Made by a program: the position numbers and the translations under genes. Positions 7,906-16,617 of a DNA stretch of 48,578 nucleotides are shown piece after piece. Position 1 is the first letter of the stretch. The number at the start of each line of letters is the position of its first letter. The notes beneath the pieces were generated by a model. It saw nothing but the letters and a program-made list of their open reading frames with translations. It was not told the DNA's origin and made no database searches. The DNA comes from an uncultured Lachnospiraceae bacterium (GTDB lineage Bacteria > Bacillota > Clostridia > Lachnospirales > Lachnospiraceae): positions 10,250-58,827 of the forward strand of contig CAJTSL010000004.1 of NCBI GenBank assembly GCA_910578845.1, written 5' to 3'.

Positions 7906-9252
7906 TTATCCTAGCCGTACAATCTCACCATTACGGATTTCCTGCGTGGCAGATACGATAATCCGGCTCTCCCCGTCAAGCGCGCCTTCTATTGCCACCC
8001 AATACTCATTTTCATCCAGTACTTTCACGTTTATTTCTTCCACATAATACTCCATGCCAAGAATCCCTTCCCGCTCTTTCACGACATAGACAAATCTCCT
8101 GGAATTATCGGTATGTACTGCAATCGGAGGAACACAGCAAGGATATTTTTCCCCGGCCTCGTTATGCTTCATCGTCCCAGACAGGCCCGGCATTCCGCTC
8201 CCTTCCGGCAGGTCAATATAAATATCATAGTTGCCAGGCATTGATTCGCTCTCTGCAAGATAATTTACCATAACTTCCGTTTCCCTGCTGTTTCCGTCTA
8301 ATTTCAACGATACCTTATCATTTAAACTAATGTATTTTTTCTGCTCTTTATCAATCATGGTCTTAAACTGGCAGGGAACTGCATCATCCGCGATCAGCAT
8401 AACTGCCGAATCAGGAATCCTACCGCCTACGTTGATATAAACATCTGTAACAAGGCCACTTTGCCCTGCTATAATCTGTCCCTCCTGATCTTTGATTTTC
8501 TGGTATTTTGCCAAATCTTCCTGTAAATCTGCCAGTTCTATCTGATAATTCTGAAGCGTAGCATCTTCCTCTTCCGGGAGTAAGATGTCCTCTACCCTTC
8601 TGCCCGCGTCTTTCATGTTATTCTCTCTTTGCCATTTTGCATCCGCCTCAGCATATGCCGCTGCCTGCAAATTATCTTTTAATGCCTCATCGTCGTCTAT
8701 CTGATCTTCTATATCATGTTCCGCCTGATTGACATCCTCTGCCGCCCTGCCGACCAGAGTATCCTCACGCCTTGCTAACGCATCGTAATCCGCTCTGGCG
8801 CGTTCTTCTTCTAATGCTTTCCGCTGCCTTGCCAGTTCTTCATTTTGCATGATCGTATGGATCTGAAGTTGTAATTTGCTAATCTGCGTCTCTCTCTCTT
8901 CTATAAATAATGCCAAGTCATCCATATCTATAGTGAAAAGTACATCGCCTTCTTCTATCCTATCGCCTACTTGTACCATAAGTTTATCTACCCGTAGCCC
9001 GCTAAGCGCTGTGACCGGATTCTTATCCCCCGCAATGACAATCCCCTCCGCTTCCACGATATGCTCTACATATTTCTCCTCTATCCCTTCCACAGAGACA
9101 ATCGGAAGCCTAGATGCATATATGCTCTTTGAGATAATTGTACATAGCCACATAAATCCGATAAAGACGAAAAAACCTACTACAATCTTCTTTTTCCTTG
9201 CCTCTCCAATTTTTCTCTCATCCTGCATTACATACACCCCTATTCCTTTCAT
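7906..9252 (-). CDS. HlyD-like membrane-fusion (efflux adaptor) protein
   Basis: A 448-residue adaptor. One membrane anchor near residues 24-46, a lipoyl/barrel-sandwich half-motif (VDKLMVQVGDRIEEGDVLF, about 87-107), a long charged coiled coil (about 115-270), the second barrel half (GQIIAGQSGLVTDVYINVGG), then beta-barrel and membrane-proximal parts. Such proteins normally couple an exporter to the cell surface. Here the gene starts only about 22 nt after an ABC sugar-type permease gene, so it seems to belong to an import-type operon, which is unusual. The ATG at 9252 is used; an ATG eight codons in (9228), behind AGGGGTG, is an alternative. No MacB- or RND-type partner is adjacent. Confidence 0.85.
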   Translation of the reverse strand: MKGIGVYVMQDERKIGEARKKKIVVGFFVFIGFMWLCTIISKSIYASRLPIVSVEGIEEKYVEHIVEAEGIVIAGDKNPVTALSGLRVDKLMVQVGDRIEEGDVLFTIDMDDLALFIEERETQISKLQLQIHTIMQNEELARQRKALEEERARADYDALARREDTLVGRAAEDVNQAEHDIEDQIDDDEALKDNLQAAAYAEADAKWQRENNMKDAGRRVEDILLPEEEDATLQNYQIELADLQEDLAKYQKIKDQEGQIIAGQSGLVTDVYINVGGRIPDSAVMLIADDAVPCQFKTMIDKEQKKYISLNDKVSLKLDGNSRETEVMVNYLAESESMPGNYDIYIDLPEGSGMPGLSGTMKHNEAGEKYPCCVPPIAVHTDNSRRFVYVVKEREGILGMEYYVEEINVKVLDENEYWVAIEGALDGESRIIVSATQEIRNGEIVRLG

Positions 9253-9274
9253 TAACTTATATATCCTTCTTGCC

Positions 9275-10144
9275 CTATTCTTTTAACCCGGAGAAAATAA
9301 TCCCCTGCTCCAGGTAGTCCTGTCCCCAGACAAATACAAATGCAGCGGGAATCAGCGTAATGATTGATGCGCCAAACGCATACCCTGCCTGTGCCCATGT
9401 AATCTCAGGCAGATAAAGCGACAACGGCCATAACGCCTTTTCTTCTAAGAACGCCATCGGCTGCTCCATCATATTCCAATATTCCAGAAATCCTAATACC
9501 ATTGCAGAGAGCAGCCCGCTTTTCCCAAGCGGGAGCCCTATCTTACAGAAAATCTTAAATTCCCCTGCGCCGTCAATCCTTGCCGCTTCTAGTAACTGCA
9601 TGGGAATACAACGGAACCCGCCATAGGAGAGAAAAACGGGAAATGTAGAAAATACTGCAGGCCAAATCACTGCCTGGTGGGTATCTAGCATCCCCAGACG
9701 GTTTAATACTAAGTAACTAGACAGCATCGTAACCTGGAAAGGCAGCAACATCAAAACTACATATAGCGCAAAAAGGATTCTGCTCCCTTTTACTTTATAC
9801 ACTGCAAATGCCCACGCTGCTGGCACACCAATAATAAGTTGCCCCGCCAGAATGCATCCCACCATTTTCATCGAATTCCAGAATAAAACAAAAAACTGTG
9901 GCGTCAGGAACAGCAGTTTCCCATAATTTTCAAATGTCGGATAATCCGGCACAAGCTTCCAACTAATGAAGGTCGTTCCTTCCGTAAAAAGCGGTGACAA
10001 ATATTGCCGCAGTTCCCCATTTCCCATGACAGAACCCGTTACCAGAAGAATCATAGGCAGGCAGACTAATGATGCCGGAAGCAGAAGAAGAACTACCGTT
10101 ACTTCTTTTTTCACATATTTCATTTTCTTTTTCCATTCTACCAT
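9275..10144 (-). CDS. ABC transporter permease, MalG/CUT1 type
   Basis: A 289-residue inner-membrane permease with about six spans. The EAA loop that contacts the ATPase is clear (LLEAARIDGAGEFKIFCKIGLPLGKSG, about residues 184-210; written here as one motif for identification). It follows the first permease gene with a 132-nt gap filled by a hairpin repeat, and precedes the MFP gene. CUT1 systems import oligosaccharides and polyols using a shared ATPase such as MsmX, which would explain the missing ATPase gene. The C-terminus WGQDYLEQGIIFSGLKE is typical of the MalG side. Start ATG 10144 has AGAGGG at slightly long spacing. Confidence 0.9.
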   Translation of the reverse strand: MVEWKKKMKYVKKEVTVVLLLLPASLVCLPMILLVTGSVMGNGELRQYLSPLFTEGTTFISWKLVPDYPTFENYGKLLFLTPQFFVLFWNSMKMVGCILAGQLIIGVPAAWAFAVYKVKGSRILFALYVVLMLLPFQVTMLSSYLVLNRLGMLDTHQAVIWPAVFSTFPVFLSYGGFRCIPMQLLEAARIDGAGEFKIFCKIGLPLGKSGLLSAMVLGFLEYWNMMEQPMAFLEEKALWPLSLYLPEITWAQAGYAFGASIITLIPAAFVFVWGQDYLEQGIIFSGLKE

Positions 10145-10173
10145 TCTACGCCAGTCCCTCTCATACTAATCCC

Positions 10174-10277
10174 CATGTCAGAGCAGTTTACTGCGATGAC
10201 ATGCGATCAAGGCATATCCCCGGCTCTGACTCAAATTTCAGGTTGAAAAATCAGTGCATCAGCATGATTTTTCAACC
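10174..10277. repeat. Interspersed hairpin repeat, copy 2 (complete)
   Basis: Two nested parts. First, GTCAGAGC (10177-10184) pairs with GCTCTGAC (10223-10230). Second, GGTTGAAAAATCA (10241-10253) pairs perfectly with TGATTTTTCAACC (10265-10277), 13 bp with an 11-nt loop. The second hairpin directly abuts the TAG stop of the upstream permease. No U-tract follows, so it is not a standard terminator; it could stabilise the upstream mRNA or tune expression of the downstream permease. Confidence 0.9.
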
Positions 10278-11161
10278 TAGTCCCTATTATCCCACACCCG
10301 TTGCAACAACATAATGACCACAAATAAAAATCCGCCTACACAGACAGCCGCTGCTGCCATTTTATCAAAATCAAGGTTTACGAACCAGTTATTGAATAGA
10401 TGCTGCAAAAGATAAATATCCTGTTCCGGGTAGGCGCCTGCCACCAAATAAGCCTCCCGGTAGATTTTGAAAGAATTTAAAAATGAAAGTATCACAATTG
10501 TATAGAGGCTGCCCTTTAAATTCGGTAAAATAATCTTGAAAAAGCTCTGTCTTTCGGAAGCGCCGTCTACTCTTGCTGCCTCTAGCATCTCATTCGAGAT
10601 CCCCAGAATGCCAGCCAGCCACAATACTACCGTATAACCTGTATTTTTCCATACATAACTAAATACCAGAATCCAGAACGCTGCGCTGCTTGCCAGATAA
10701 TCCTTCTGTACTTCTCCCCACAATCCAGTTATTTCACCAATCCGGCTTAAGGCAAGGTTTAAGAATCCCTGTCGATAGAAAAACATTTTCCAGACGATTA
10801 CAATCGTCGCCGTCGGCATGGCAAGCGGGAATAGATATAATGATTTTATGATTCCCGCGCTTTTCATTTTACTAAGCGGCACCGCAATGATAAGGCCGAC
10901 GACTACCAATAACGGAATACAGACAAACGTAAACCGGAACGTATTCTTAACGGCAAGCATAAATGCCTGATTGGTAAAAATTGTCTTATAATTTTGTATG
11001 CCGTTAAACTGACTAGTCACTGCCGTAGAAAACGAACGTTTCACCACATCCAGAAATGGAATCAGTACAAAAACCAATACCCCAAGGAAACTGGGCAGCA
11101 TAAATAAGAAAAATGCCCTCCGTAATTTATTTTTCTTCCATGAGAACCGATGCCTTCTCAT
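10277..11161 (-). CDS. ABC transporter permease, MalF/UgpA type
   Basis: A 294-residue permease with six predicted spans. An EAA loop is visible (MLEAARVDGASERQSFFKI, near residue 190). It is the first permease of the pair and sits directly after the binding-protein genes, as in CUT1 sugar importers. I use the ATG at 11161 because GGGGGA lies 6 nt upstream; the longer frame would need a TTG eight codons earlier and would overlap that ribosome site. Hairpin repeat copies flank the gene on both sides. Confidence 0.92.
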   Translation of the reverse strand: MRRHRFSWKKNKLRRAFFLFMLPSFLGVLVFVLIPFLDVVKRSFSTAVTSQFNGIQNYKTIFTNQAFMLAVKNTFRFTFVCIPLLVVVGLIIAVPLSKMKSAGIIKSLYLFPLAMPTATIVIVWKMFFYRQGFLNLALSRIGEITGLWGEVQKDYLASSAAFWILVFSYVWKNTGYTVVLWLAGILGISNEMLEAARVDGASERQSFFKIILPNLKGSLYTIVILSFLNSFKIYREAYLVAGAYPEQDIYLLQHLFNNWFVNLDFDKMAAAAVCVGGFLFVVIMLLQRVWDNRD

Positions 11162-11200
11162 ATTAATCCCCCATTTTTTGCTCAACTTGCGAAATTTTGA

Positions 11201-11255
11201 CGCTCCGGCACAAATTGCGGGTTAAAAATCAGTACATCAGCATGATTTTTCAACC
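11201..11255. repeat. Interspersed hairpin repeat, copy 3 (right half)
   Basis: Contains GGTTAAAAATCA (11220-11231) and TGATTTTTCAACC (11243-11255), the same hairpin as copy 2 with the identical loop end CATCAGCA and one lost pair. The TCAGAGC arm pair is eroded. It lies two nucleotides past the stop of the binding-protein gene. Confidence 0.85.
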
Positions 11256-11257
11256 GA

Positions 11258-13687
11258 TTATTCCGCCATATATAACGCTATTTTCTTCTCGATAAACTCT
11301 ATTGCTTCTTCCAGGCTCATTCTTCCCCTCAAATATTCGGTGCCTCCCTCATATACGGCATTTTCTAATATCATGTTCTCTATATAAGGCGTCTTCACAG
11401 ACTCAATACACTTTTGAAGCTCAGACAGTTGCTCCTGGCTTGGCCAATAAGAAACAAACTCAATCCTAAAACCATCTTCCCCGGAAGCATTTTGCCAACC
11501 ATATGCGCCATCTTCATCTACCACCGTAGGATCTGCTATCCCGCTCTCTGCTATTGCCGCCTTATTCACTGCAAACCCGCCGAATAAATTCATCTGGCTT
11601 TCTTTGCCAAGACAGAGTTTTACAAAGTCTTCCGCCTGCTCAATATATGGCGATACTGCATTGATACCGAGCAAGGTTTCAGCACAGAAGACATTACTGC
11701 TTTGCCCGTTCATAAGAGACCACACATCGTCCTCGAAACCAGCCACTCTATTCACGGATATCATCTCCGGGTACGACCAGAACCCATCAATGGTCCCAAG
11801 GATCAAAGATCTGTAACCGCAGGCATAGCTCGCCGCATCTACCCCGCTTCTTAAATAAGCAGAATCTTCCCTTGTCTCTCCAAATTCTTTTACCCAAAAT
11901 TCATTCGTCCTATTATAACTATCAATCAATTTCTGCGGCAGCCCATCCATCTGCGCATCATAGATTCGCTTTGCCTGTTCCAAGAATTTTCCAATGGCTT
12001 CCTTGTCTATTTTATCATCTGCGGTAATCCATGCCGGAACACAAACCATTGAAAAGAACCGCATGACACCTTTCTCCGAGCATAAATTGATCAGATTTTT
12101 CTCCGGATTGTCTTTCCTGAGTTGCTCTATCGTATCCGCTATCCCTTCTAAATCCTTTATCTGAGATATATATTCTTCTTTTCCATAGACAACAGGTATC
12201 TCTATTTCACAAGGCATGGCATAAATACCGTCTTTCATTTTCATGGCATCCACAATATTACCAAATAACTCTTCTTCGCCGTTTAGACCATTGAGCAACG
12301 GCGTTAAGTCCATAAGCAGTCCTTTCTCCATGAAAGAATCCATCGGCAGATTATCCAATATCAAGACATCCGGCCCTTCTCCTGCCATGATTTTCGTATT
12401 TAAGTTCTTGACCGCATCTTCCCTCGTTAACGAACTGCCTTGCGATATGCCTATTTCATAATCCACGAATACTTCCGGGTTTTTCGACTGATAAAGGGAA
12501 ATTGCCTGTTGGATTGTACTATTTTCTTTCAGACTATACACTTTTAGCCTTTCATTCGGCACCGTCGGCATATCCGGGTCATAAACGAACCGGACTAACC
12601 TACTACCGGTAAATATTGCCAGAAATTCATTATTATCCAGCATTAATACCGATTGTACACGGTATGCCGGATTACTAAATGTACATAAGCTTCCATCAAT
12701 GATCTGCTCAATCGCGCTACCGCCTATAACATGGCGATGCATTCCCTTTTCCCCGGCAGTATATAGGACTCCTTCCTCTCCTGGGAATATATACATCTCG
12801 TATCCGTCATCATTATTAAATTTGTTGCCTCCATTATACTCTTCTTTTGCAAAATCAGACAATGTTTCGTCTTCTATGTATTCTCTTTTTTCAATATCAT
12901 AGAAAATAGGATTATCATATGTAGGACCGTCTATGACAAGCAAATCTCCTTGAAACTGTAAAAATCCCGGGTTACCTTCCTGTATGGTGAGAAACAAATC
13001 ACAGCTTCCGTCTTCTTTTACCTCATACAGTTCGTCGCTGCCCATAATATTGAAGAAAATCCTTCCGTTATCCGCGATCGCGGCCACATTCGGATAATCT
13101 GTGCCCAATGGCATTTCTACCGGGATTTCAGTACCGTCAGGTTTTACAATCAGAATCCTCTGTATATATTCGCCTGCTTCATCTCTGTCTCCATACACAG
13201 CAGCGACCGTATTATCAGCGCTTATTGCGATATTTAAAATCGAGTGTTCTTCCTCAATCATTCTTAACCGCCAGGCGCTTTTATCCTCTTCCCATGATTC
13301 CCCATTGTCTTTCGAGACGAGGAACGGGGTAGAAGCATCCGTAATGATTAAAGTCCCATCCGCTAAACGAAACAGACGATTGCGAAACCCGCTAAGCCGC
13401 TCCGACAAATCCGTTACTGTCTCTACATAACGTCCCATTGCCGTAGGCTCCGTTGGTTGTTTTGTTTCACTGTCTTGTGAGTCTTTCACAATATCCTCTG
13501 TCGTACTGGCATCATTTCCTTTTTCACCATCGATGCCGCCATTCGTACCTTCCGCATTGTCTGTTGACACCTCATTTCCGTTCCCTGCTACATTCTTTCC
13601 GCAGCCGCTTATCGCACTTACCAAAATCGTAAGCAGCAATAATACCGCTACCCTTTTCTTCACCTTTATATTCATTTTCCCCTTCAT
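11258..13687 (-). CDS. Lipoprotein: Asp-box (BNR-like) half fused to an ABC solute-binding half (paralog 2)
   Basis: An 809-residue lipoprotein. Signal peptide with lipobox ISGC, Cys29. About residues 60-370 form a beta-rich region with an Asp-box (SKDNGESW) and repeated DG-turns, consistent with a sialidase/BNR-like propeller. The C-terminal half (about 380-809) is a family-1-type extracellular solute-binding protein: it opens STIQQAISLYQSKNPEVFVDYE and contains NTKIMAGEGPDVLILDNLP and MDSFMEKGLLMDLTPLL. It would deliver ligand to the permeases just downstream. Start is ATG 13687 with AAAGGAG at 8 nt; the reading frame is open further upstream, but that overlaps the preceding gene. It is a tandem paralog of the next gene, with the same order of motifs throughout. 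Asp-box proteins often bind or cut glycans, but no catalytic set is evident here. Confidence 0.87.
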   Translation of the reverse strand: MKGKMNIKVKKRVAVLLLLTILVSAISGCGKNVAGNGNEVSTDNAEGTNGGIDGEKGNDASTTEDIVKDSQDSETKQPTEPTAMGRYVETVTDLSERLSGFRNRLFRLADGTLIITDASTPFLVSKDNGESWEEDKSAWRLRMIEEEHSILNIAISADNTVAAVYGDRDEAGEYIQRILIVKPDGTEIPVEMPLGTDYPNVAAIADNGRIFFNIMGSDELYEVKEDGSCDLFLTIQEGNPGFLQFQGDLLVIDGPTYDNPIFYDIEKREYIEDETLSDFAKEEYNGGNKFNNDDGYEMYIFPGEEGVLYTAGEKGMHRHVIGGSAIEQIIDGSLCTFSNPAYRVQSVLMLDNNEFLAIFTGSRLVRFVYDPDMPTVPNERLKVYSLKENSTIQQAISLYQSKNPEVFVDYEIGISQGSSLTREDAVKNLNTKIMAGEGPDVLILDNLPMDSFMEKGLLMDLTPLLNGLNGEEELFGNIVDAMKMKDGIYAMPCEIEIPVVYGKEEYISQIKDLEGIADTIEQLRKDNPEKNLINLCSEKGVMRFFSMVCVPAWITADDKIDKEAIGKFLEQAKRIYDAQMDGLPQKLIDSYNRTNEFWVKEFGETREDSAYLRSGVDAASYACGYRSLILGTIDGFWSYPEMISVNRVAGFEDDVWSLMNGQSSNVFCAETLLGINAVSPYIEQAEDFVKLCLGKESQMNLFGGFAVNKAAIAESGIADPTVVDEDGAYGWQNASGEDGFRIEFVSYWPSQEQLSELQKCIESVKTPYIENMILENAVYEGGTEYLRGRMSLEEAIEFIEKKIALYMAE

Positions 13688-13730
13688 TTCCCTGACTCCT
13701 TTCCAATTGCGGACGCATTCTTCCGCTCTT

Positions 13731-16106
13731 CTACTCCGCCATATACAAGAGTACTTTTTTCTCAATCTGATCCAATGTTTCTTCTAAGCTCTGGGTACCC
13801 TCTAAGAAAGACACCCCTTCCTGATATACGGCTTCCTCTAATAAATCATCTACTATGTATGGAACGTTTACGTTCTCCAGCCAATCCTGCAATGTCTGTA
13901 TTATTTCTTCCTTCGGCCAATAGACTATCAAAGAGAAAACATTTCCATCCTCATCCATCATCGCCATGTTACCGTAAGGCTCATCGGTTTCTGTAGATAC
14001 TGTCGTTTCTTTGATCGTTTGAAATGCTTCTTTATTAACTATATATCCCATAAATAAGGAAGTTTGGTTTTCTTTCCCTAATAGCAGGCGGAGAAAATCT
14101 TCCGCATGCTCCTTATGTCCGGAAATAGCGTTGATCGCTGCTAAAGTCTGTGGATAAAAAACTTCTGGGCTCATGAGTGTGATCTCTGTTTCCCCATATT
14201 CCGACATTTGCTGTATAGATGTCAGCGCTGCATAATCATAATCATCCATAATCGTTCCACATACCAGTTGACTCGACTTCATCAAGTAATCCATATAGTT
14301 TACTCCCATTCTGACTACCGCCGAATACCCATCCGCACTGTTACCGAACATTTCCTGATAGCTTTCACTTAGCTCACGATACTCTTCTATCTCTTCCACT
14401 GGCAGGCCGCTCATTTGTGCTTCATATATCCTCTTGATCTGTACTAGATACGCTGCCAGCGCATCTTGGTCAACGCTGCCATCCTCCGCTTTCCATTCAG
14501 GCGCAGACACCATGGAAAACAATTTCATCGTATCAAGCGCTGAACAAATCCCGAAGAGATTCTTTCCCGGGTAATCCTCCCGCATCTTCTCTATTGCATC
14601 TGCCAAGCTCTTCAAATCTTCTACTTGCGAAGTATAGGTTTTCCCACCGAATATAACCGGTAATTGTATCTCACAAGGCATCATATAGATACTGTTATCA
14701 ACCCTAAAGGCATCTACGATATTATCAAAGAGCGCATCTTCTCCATTCAGGCTATCCAGAATAGGGGTTAAATCTAATAAAATCCCTTTCTCTATATAAG
14801 AATCCAGTGGCATATTGTCCAGTACAAATACATCCGGCCCTTCTCCGGCCGCAATTTTGGTATTCAGGTTTTTAAGCGCATCATCTTTGGTCATGGAGCT
14901 GCCTTCTTCCATCCCGATTTCATATTCCACGAATACATTCGGATACTTTACCTGATACAGACTGATTGCCTGCCGCAATGTCATATTGTCTTCTAAGCTA
15001 TACACTTTCAGCTTCTCGCCTGGAACGGTTGCGATATCCGCATGGTATACGAAACGAACCAAACTGCCTCCTCTGAATAATGCAACAAACTCTCTATTAT
15101 CCAACATGACCATGCCACGCAAGTTATAGGAAGGGTTGCTAAAAATGCTAAGCCGTCCGTCTATCACCTGCTCGATAGCTCCACCGCCAATAACATGTCG
15201 ATGTAGTCCCTTTTCTCCCGCCAGATACAGTACGCCTTCTTCTCCCATGAAAAAGTATAAATCATAATAGGAACCGCCATTATTTGACCTATCTTTATAA
15301 TTATCATTGATAAAGTCAGACAAGACTTCGTCTTCAATATACTTTTCTTCCTCCATATCATAAATTAATACTTCATCATATCCGTAACCGTCCATGATCA
15401 TGAATTGATCCTGGAACTGCATCAGTGTAACACCGTTATCTACTTCAAGGAACTTCTCGCAGCTACCATCTTCGTCCACTTCATATATATGAGAAGCCTC
15501 GCCATTGGTACTGATAAAGATCCTTCCAGAATCCGCTATCCATATTCTATGGGGATACTCATCCTCTTCTAACATCGCTATCGAAACTGGTATCTGTGTG
15601 CCGTCCGGCTTTATGATCACAACTTCTGAATAATTATCAAAGGGATTATAATTCTCATCTAAAATATCCGAAGGCTCCTTATCATAAATAATGCCAACCG
15701 TATTATCTGACCCTATTGACATATCCCGGATTTCCATCTCTGCCTCTAGCATCTGTGTTTTCCAGTCTCTTTGTTCGGCTTCCCATGTCAAACCGTTATC
15801 TGTTGATACCAGAAAATCATTCAGCTCCTCTGATATAACCAAATTCCCATTATCTAATTGATATATAGAGTTGTTATAGCTGAGCTTTTCCGACAAATCA
15901 ACGTTCTCTCCCATATACCGGCCCATGGCGGCGCCTTCCGATGAAGATCCTACATTGTCCATACCCTTTTGTCCGGCTGATTCTTTATCCATATTATTAT
16001 TTGAAGAAGCGACATTATCTCCGCAACCGCTTAACAGCATCATCAACATTGCCGCAGATAATAATACTGCCAATGGCCTTTTTATATTATTCCTTTTTGT
16101 GATCAT
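13731..16106 (-). CDS. Lipoprotein: Asp-box (BNR-like) half fused to an ABC solute-binding half (paralog 1)
   Basis: A 791-residue lipoprotein and first gene of the ABC operon. Signal peptide with perfect lipobox LSGC, Cys28. The Asp-box STDNGLTW fits the S-x-D-x-G-x-T-W consensus exactly. The solute-binding half includes MTLRQAISLYQVKYPNVFVEYE and NTKIAAGEGPDVFVLDNMP. The ligand-contact loops after the GPDV motif differ from the paralog more than the core does, which suggests related but non-identical ligands. The gap to the next gene is 43 nt, so the two are surely co-transcribed. The promoter with response-regulator boxes lies immediately upstream. Confidence 0.87.
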   Translation of the reverse strand: MITKRNNIKRPLAVLLSAAMLMMLLSGCGDNVASSNNNMDKESAGQKGMDNVGSSSEGAAMGRYMGENVDLSEKLSYNNSIYQLDNGNLVISEELNDFLVSTDNGLTWEAEQRDWKTQMLEAEMEIRDMSIGSDNTVGIIYDKEPSDILDENYNPFDNYSEVVIIKPDGTQIPVSIAMLEEDEYPHRIWIADSGRIFISTNGEASHIYEVDEDGSCEKFLEVDNGVTLMQFQDQFMIMDGYGYDEVLIYDMEEEKYIEDEVLSDFINDNYKDRSNNGGSYYDLYFFMGEEGVLYLAGEKGLHRHVIGGGAIEQVIDGRLSIFSNPSYNLRGMVMLDNREFVALFRGGSLVRFVYHADIATVPGEKLKVYSLEDNMTLRQAISLYQVKYPNVFVEYEIGMEEGSSMTKDDALKNLNTKIAAGEGPDVFVLDNMPLDSYIEKGILLDLTPILDSLNGEDALFDNIVDAFRVDNSIYMMPCEIQLPVIFGGKTYTSQVEDLKSLADAIEKMREDYPGKNLFGICSALDTMKLFSMVSAPEWKAEDGSVDQDALAAYLVQIKRIYEAQMSGLPVEEIEEYRELSESYQEMFGNSADGYSAVVRMGVNYMDYLMKSSQLVCGTIMDDYDYAALTSIQQMSEYGETEITLMSPEVFYPQTLAAINAISGHKEHAEDFLRLLLGKENQTSLFMGYIVNKEAFQTIKETTVSTETDEPYGNMAMMDEDGNVFSLIVYWPKEEIIQTLQDWLENVNVPYIVDDLLEEAVYQEGVSFLEGTQSLEETLDQIEKKVLLYMAE

Positions 16107-16132
16107 TTCACCAATATGTCCCTTTCCCGCTG

Positions 16133-16178
16133 ACTATACAACATCATAGCAAACGATTCTCTAAACATTCTCTAAAAC
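16133..16178 (-). promoter_or_regulatory. Promoter region of the ABC operon with an 11-bp-spaced response-regulator box
   Basis: Two TCTCTAA half-sites (16158-16164 and 16169-16175) start exactly 11 bp apart, inside tandem ATTCTCTAAAC units. On the minus strand they precede -10 candidates TATAGT (16133-16138) or TATGAT (16143-16148). They would cover the -35 region, where an OmpR-type activator sits at class II promoters. Confidence 0.7.
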
Positions 16179-16261
16179 ATATCCAAAAGCATATCCTTTA
16201 TTTACCTTTTACACCTTCTTTCCTTTTTCTTTGTCATGACAATAACAATATAACAGACCTG

Positions 16262-16279
16262 TCTCTAAGTAATCTCTAA
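16262..16279. promoter_or_regulatory. Second TCTCTAA pair, 11-bp spacing
   Basis: TCTCTAA at 16262-16268 and again at 16273-16279, same orientation as the first pair. It lies about 100 bp upstream of the ABC operon promoter. Confidence 0.65.
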
Positions 16280-16349
16280 AAACAGGTAAAGGCATTCAGT
16301 TAACATCGCGTTTTCATAGTCATATGTATTATCTTGGTCCGAATCTTTT

Positions 16350-16395
16350 TTAGAGAATAATTAAAGATTACTATGCTAAAATATAATGGTATAAT
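16350..16395 (+). promoter_or_regulatory. Two-component system promoter with a third 11-bp box pair
   Basis: TTAGAGA (16350-16356) and TTAAAGA (16361-16367) are the reverse complement of the other boxes, again 11 bp apart. They are followed by an extended -10 TGG-TATAAT (TATAAT at 16390-16395). The boxes end just upstream of the expected -35, so the orientation towards the promoter is the same as for the ABC operon. This suggests positive autoregulation. Confidence 0.65.
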
Positions 16396-16586
16396 AGACG
16401 CAGGCCGGGCGACTAGCTTAACGGCATTGCCATAGGTTACAGCTCTATTGGCTATTACTTCATAGACGCAGGCCGAGCGGCCAGCTTAACGGCATTGCCA
16501 TATGCTACAGCTCTATTGGCTATTACTTCATAGACGCAGGCCGGGCGGCCAGCTTAACGGCATTGCCATATGCTACAGCTCTATTG
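16395..16586 (+). repeat. Three tandem 68-bp direct repeats in the leader of the two-component genes
   Basis: Units begin TAGACGCAGGCCG at 16395, 16463 and 16531; the last ends after about 56 bp. Each holds GGCC-GRGC-GGCC (broken to GACT in unit 1), CTTAACGGCATTGCCATA and TACAGCTCTATTG. They lie just downstream of the predicted promoter, so they form most of a roughly 215-nt 5' leader. No known riboswitch or leader-peptide pattern was recognised. Confidence 0.92.
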
Positions 16587-16617
16587 ACAATACATAACTT
16601 TAAAAGAGGGAAAAAGA

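Noticed and set aside
10241..10277. Intrinsic terminator between the two permease genes
   Set aside because: Strong hairpin but no T-run after it on the minus strand, and the second permease would be cut off; classed as a hairpin repeat.
16395..16586. CRISPR array
   Set aside because: Units are contiguous 68-bp repeats with no unique spacers and no cas genes nearby.
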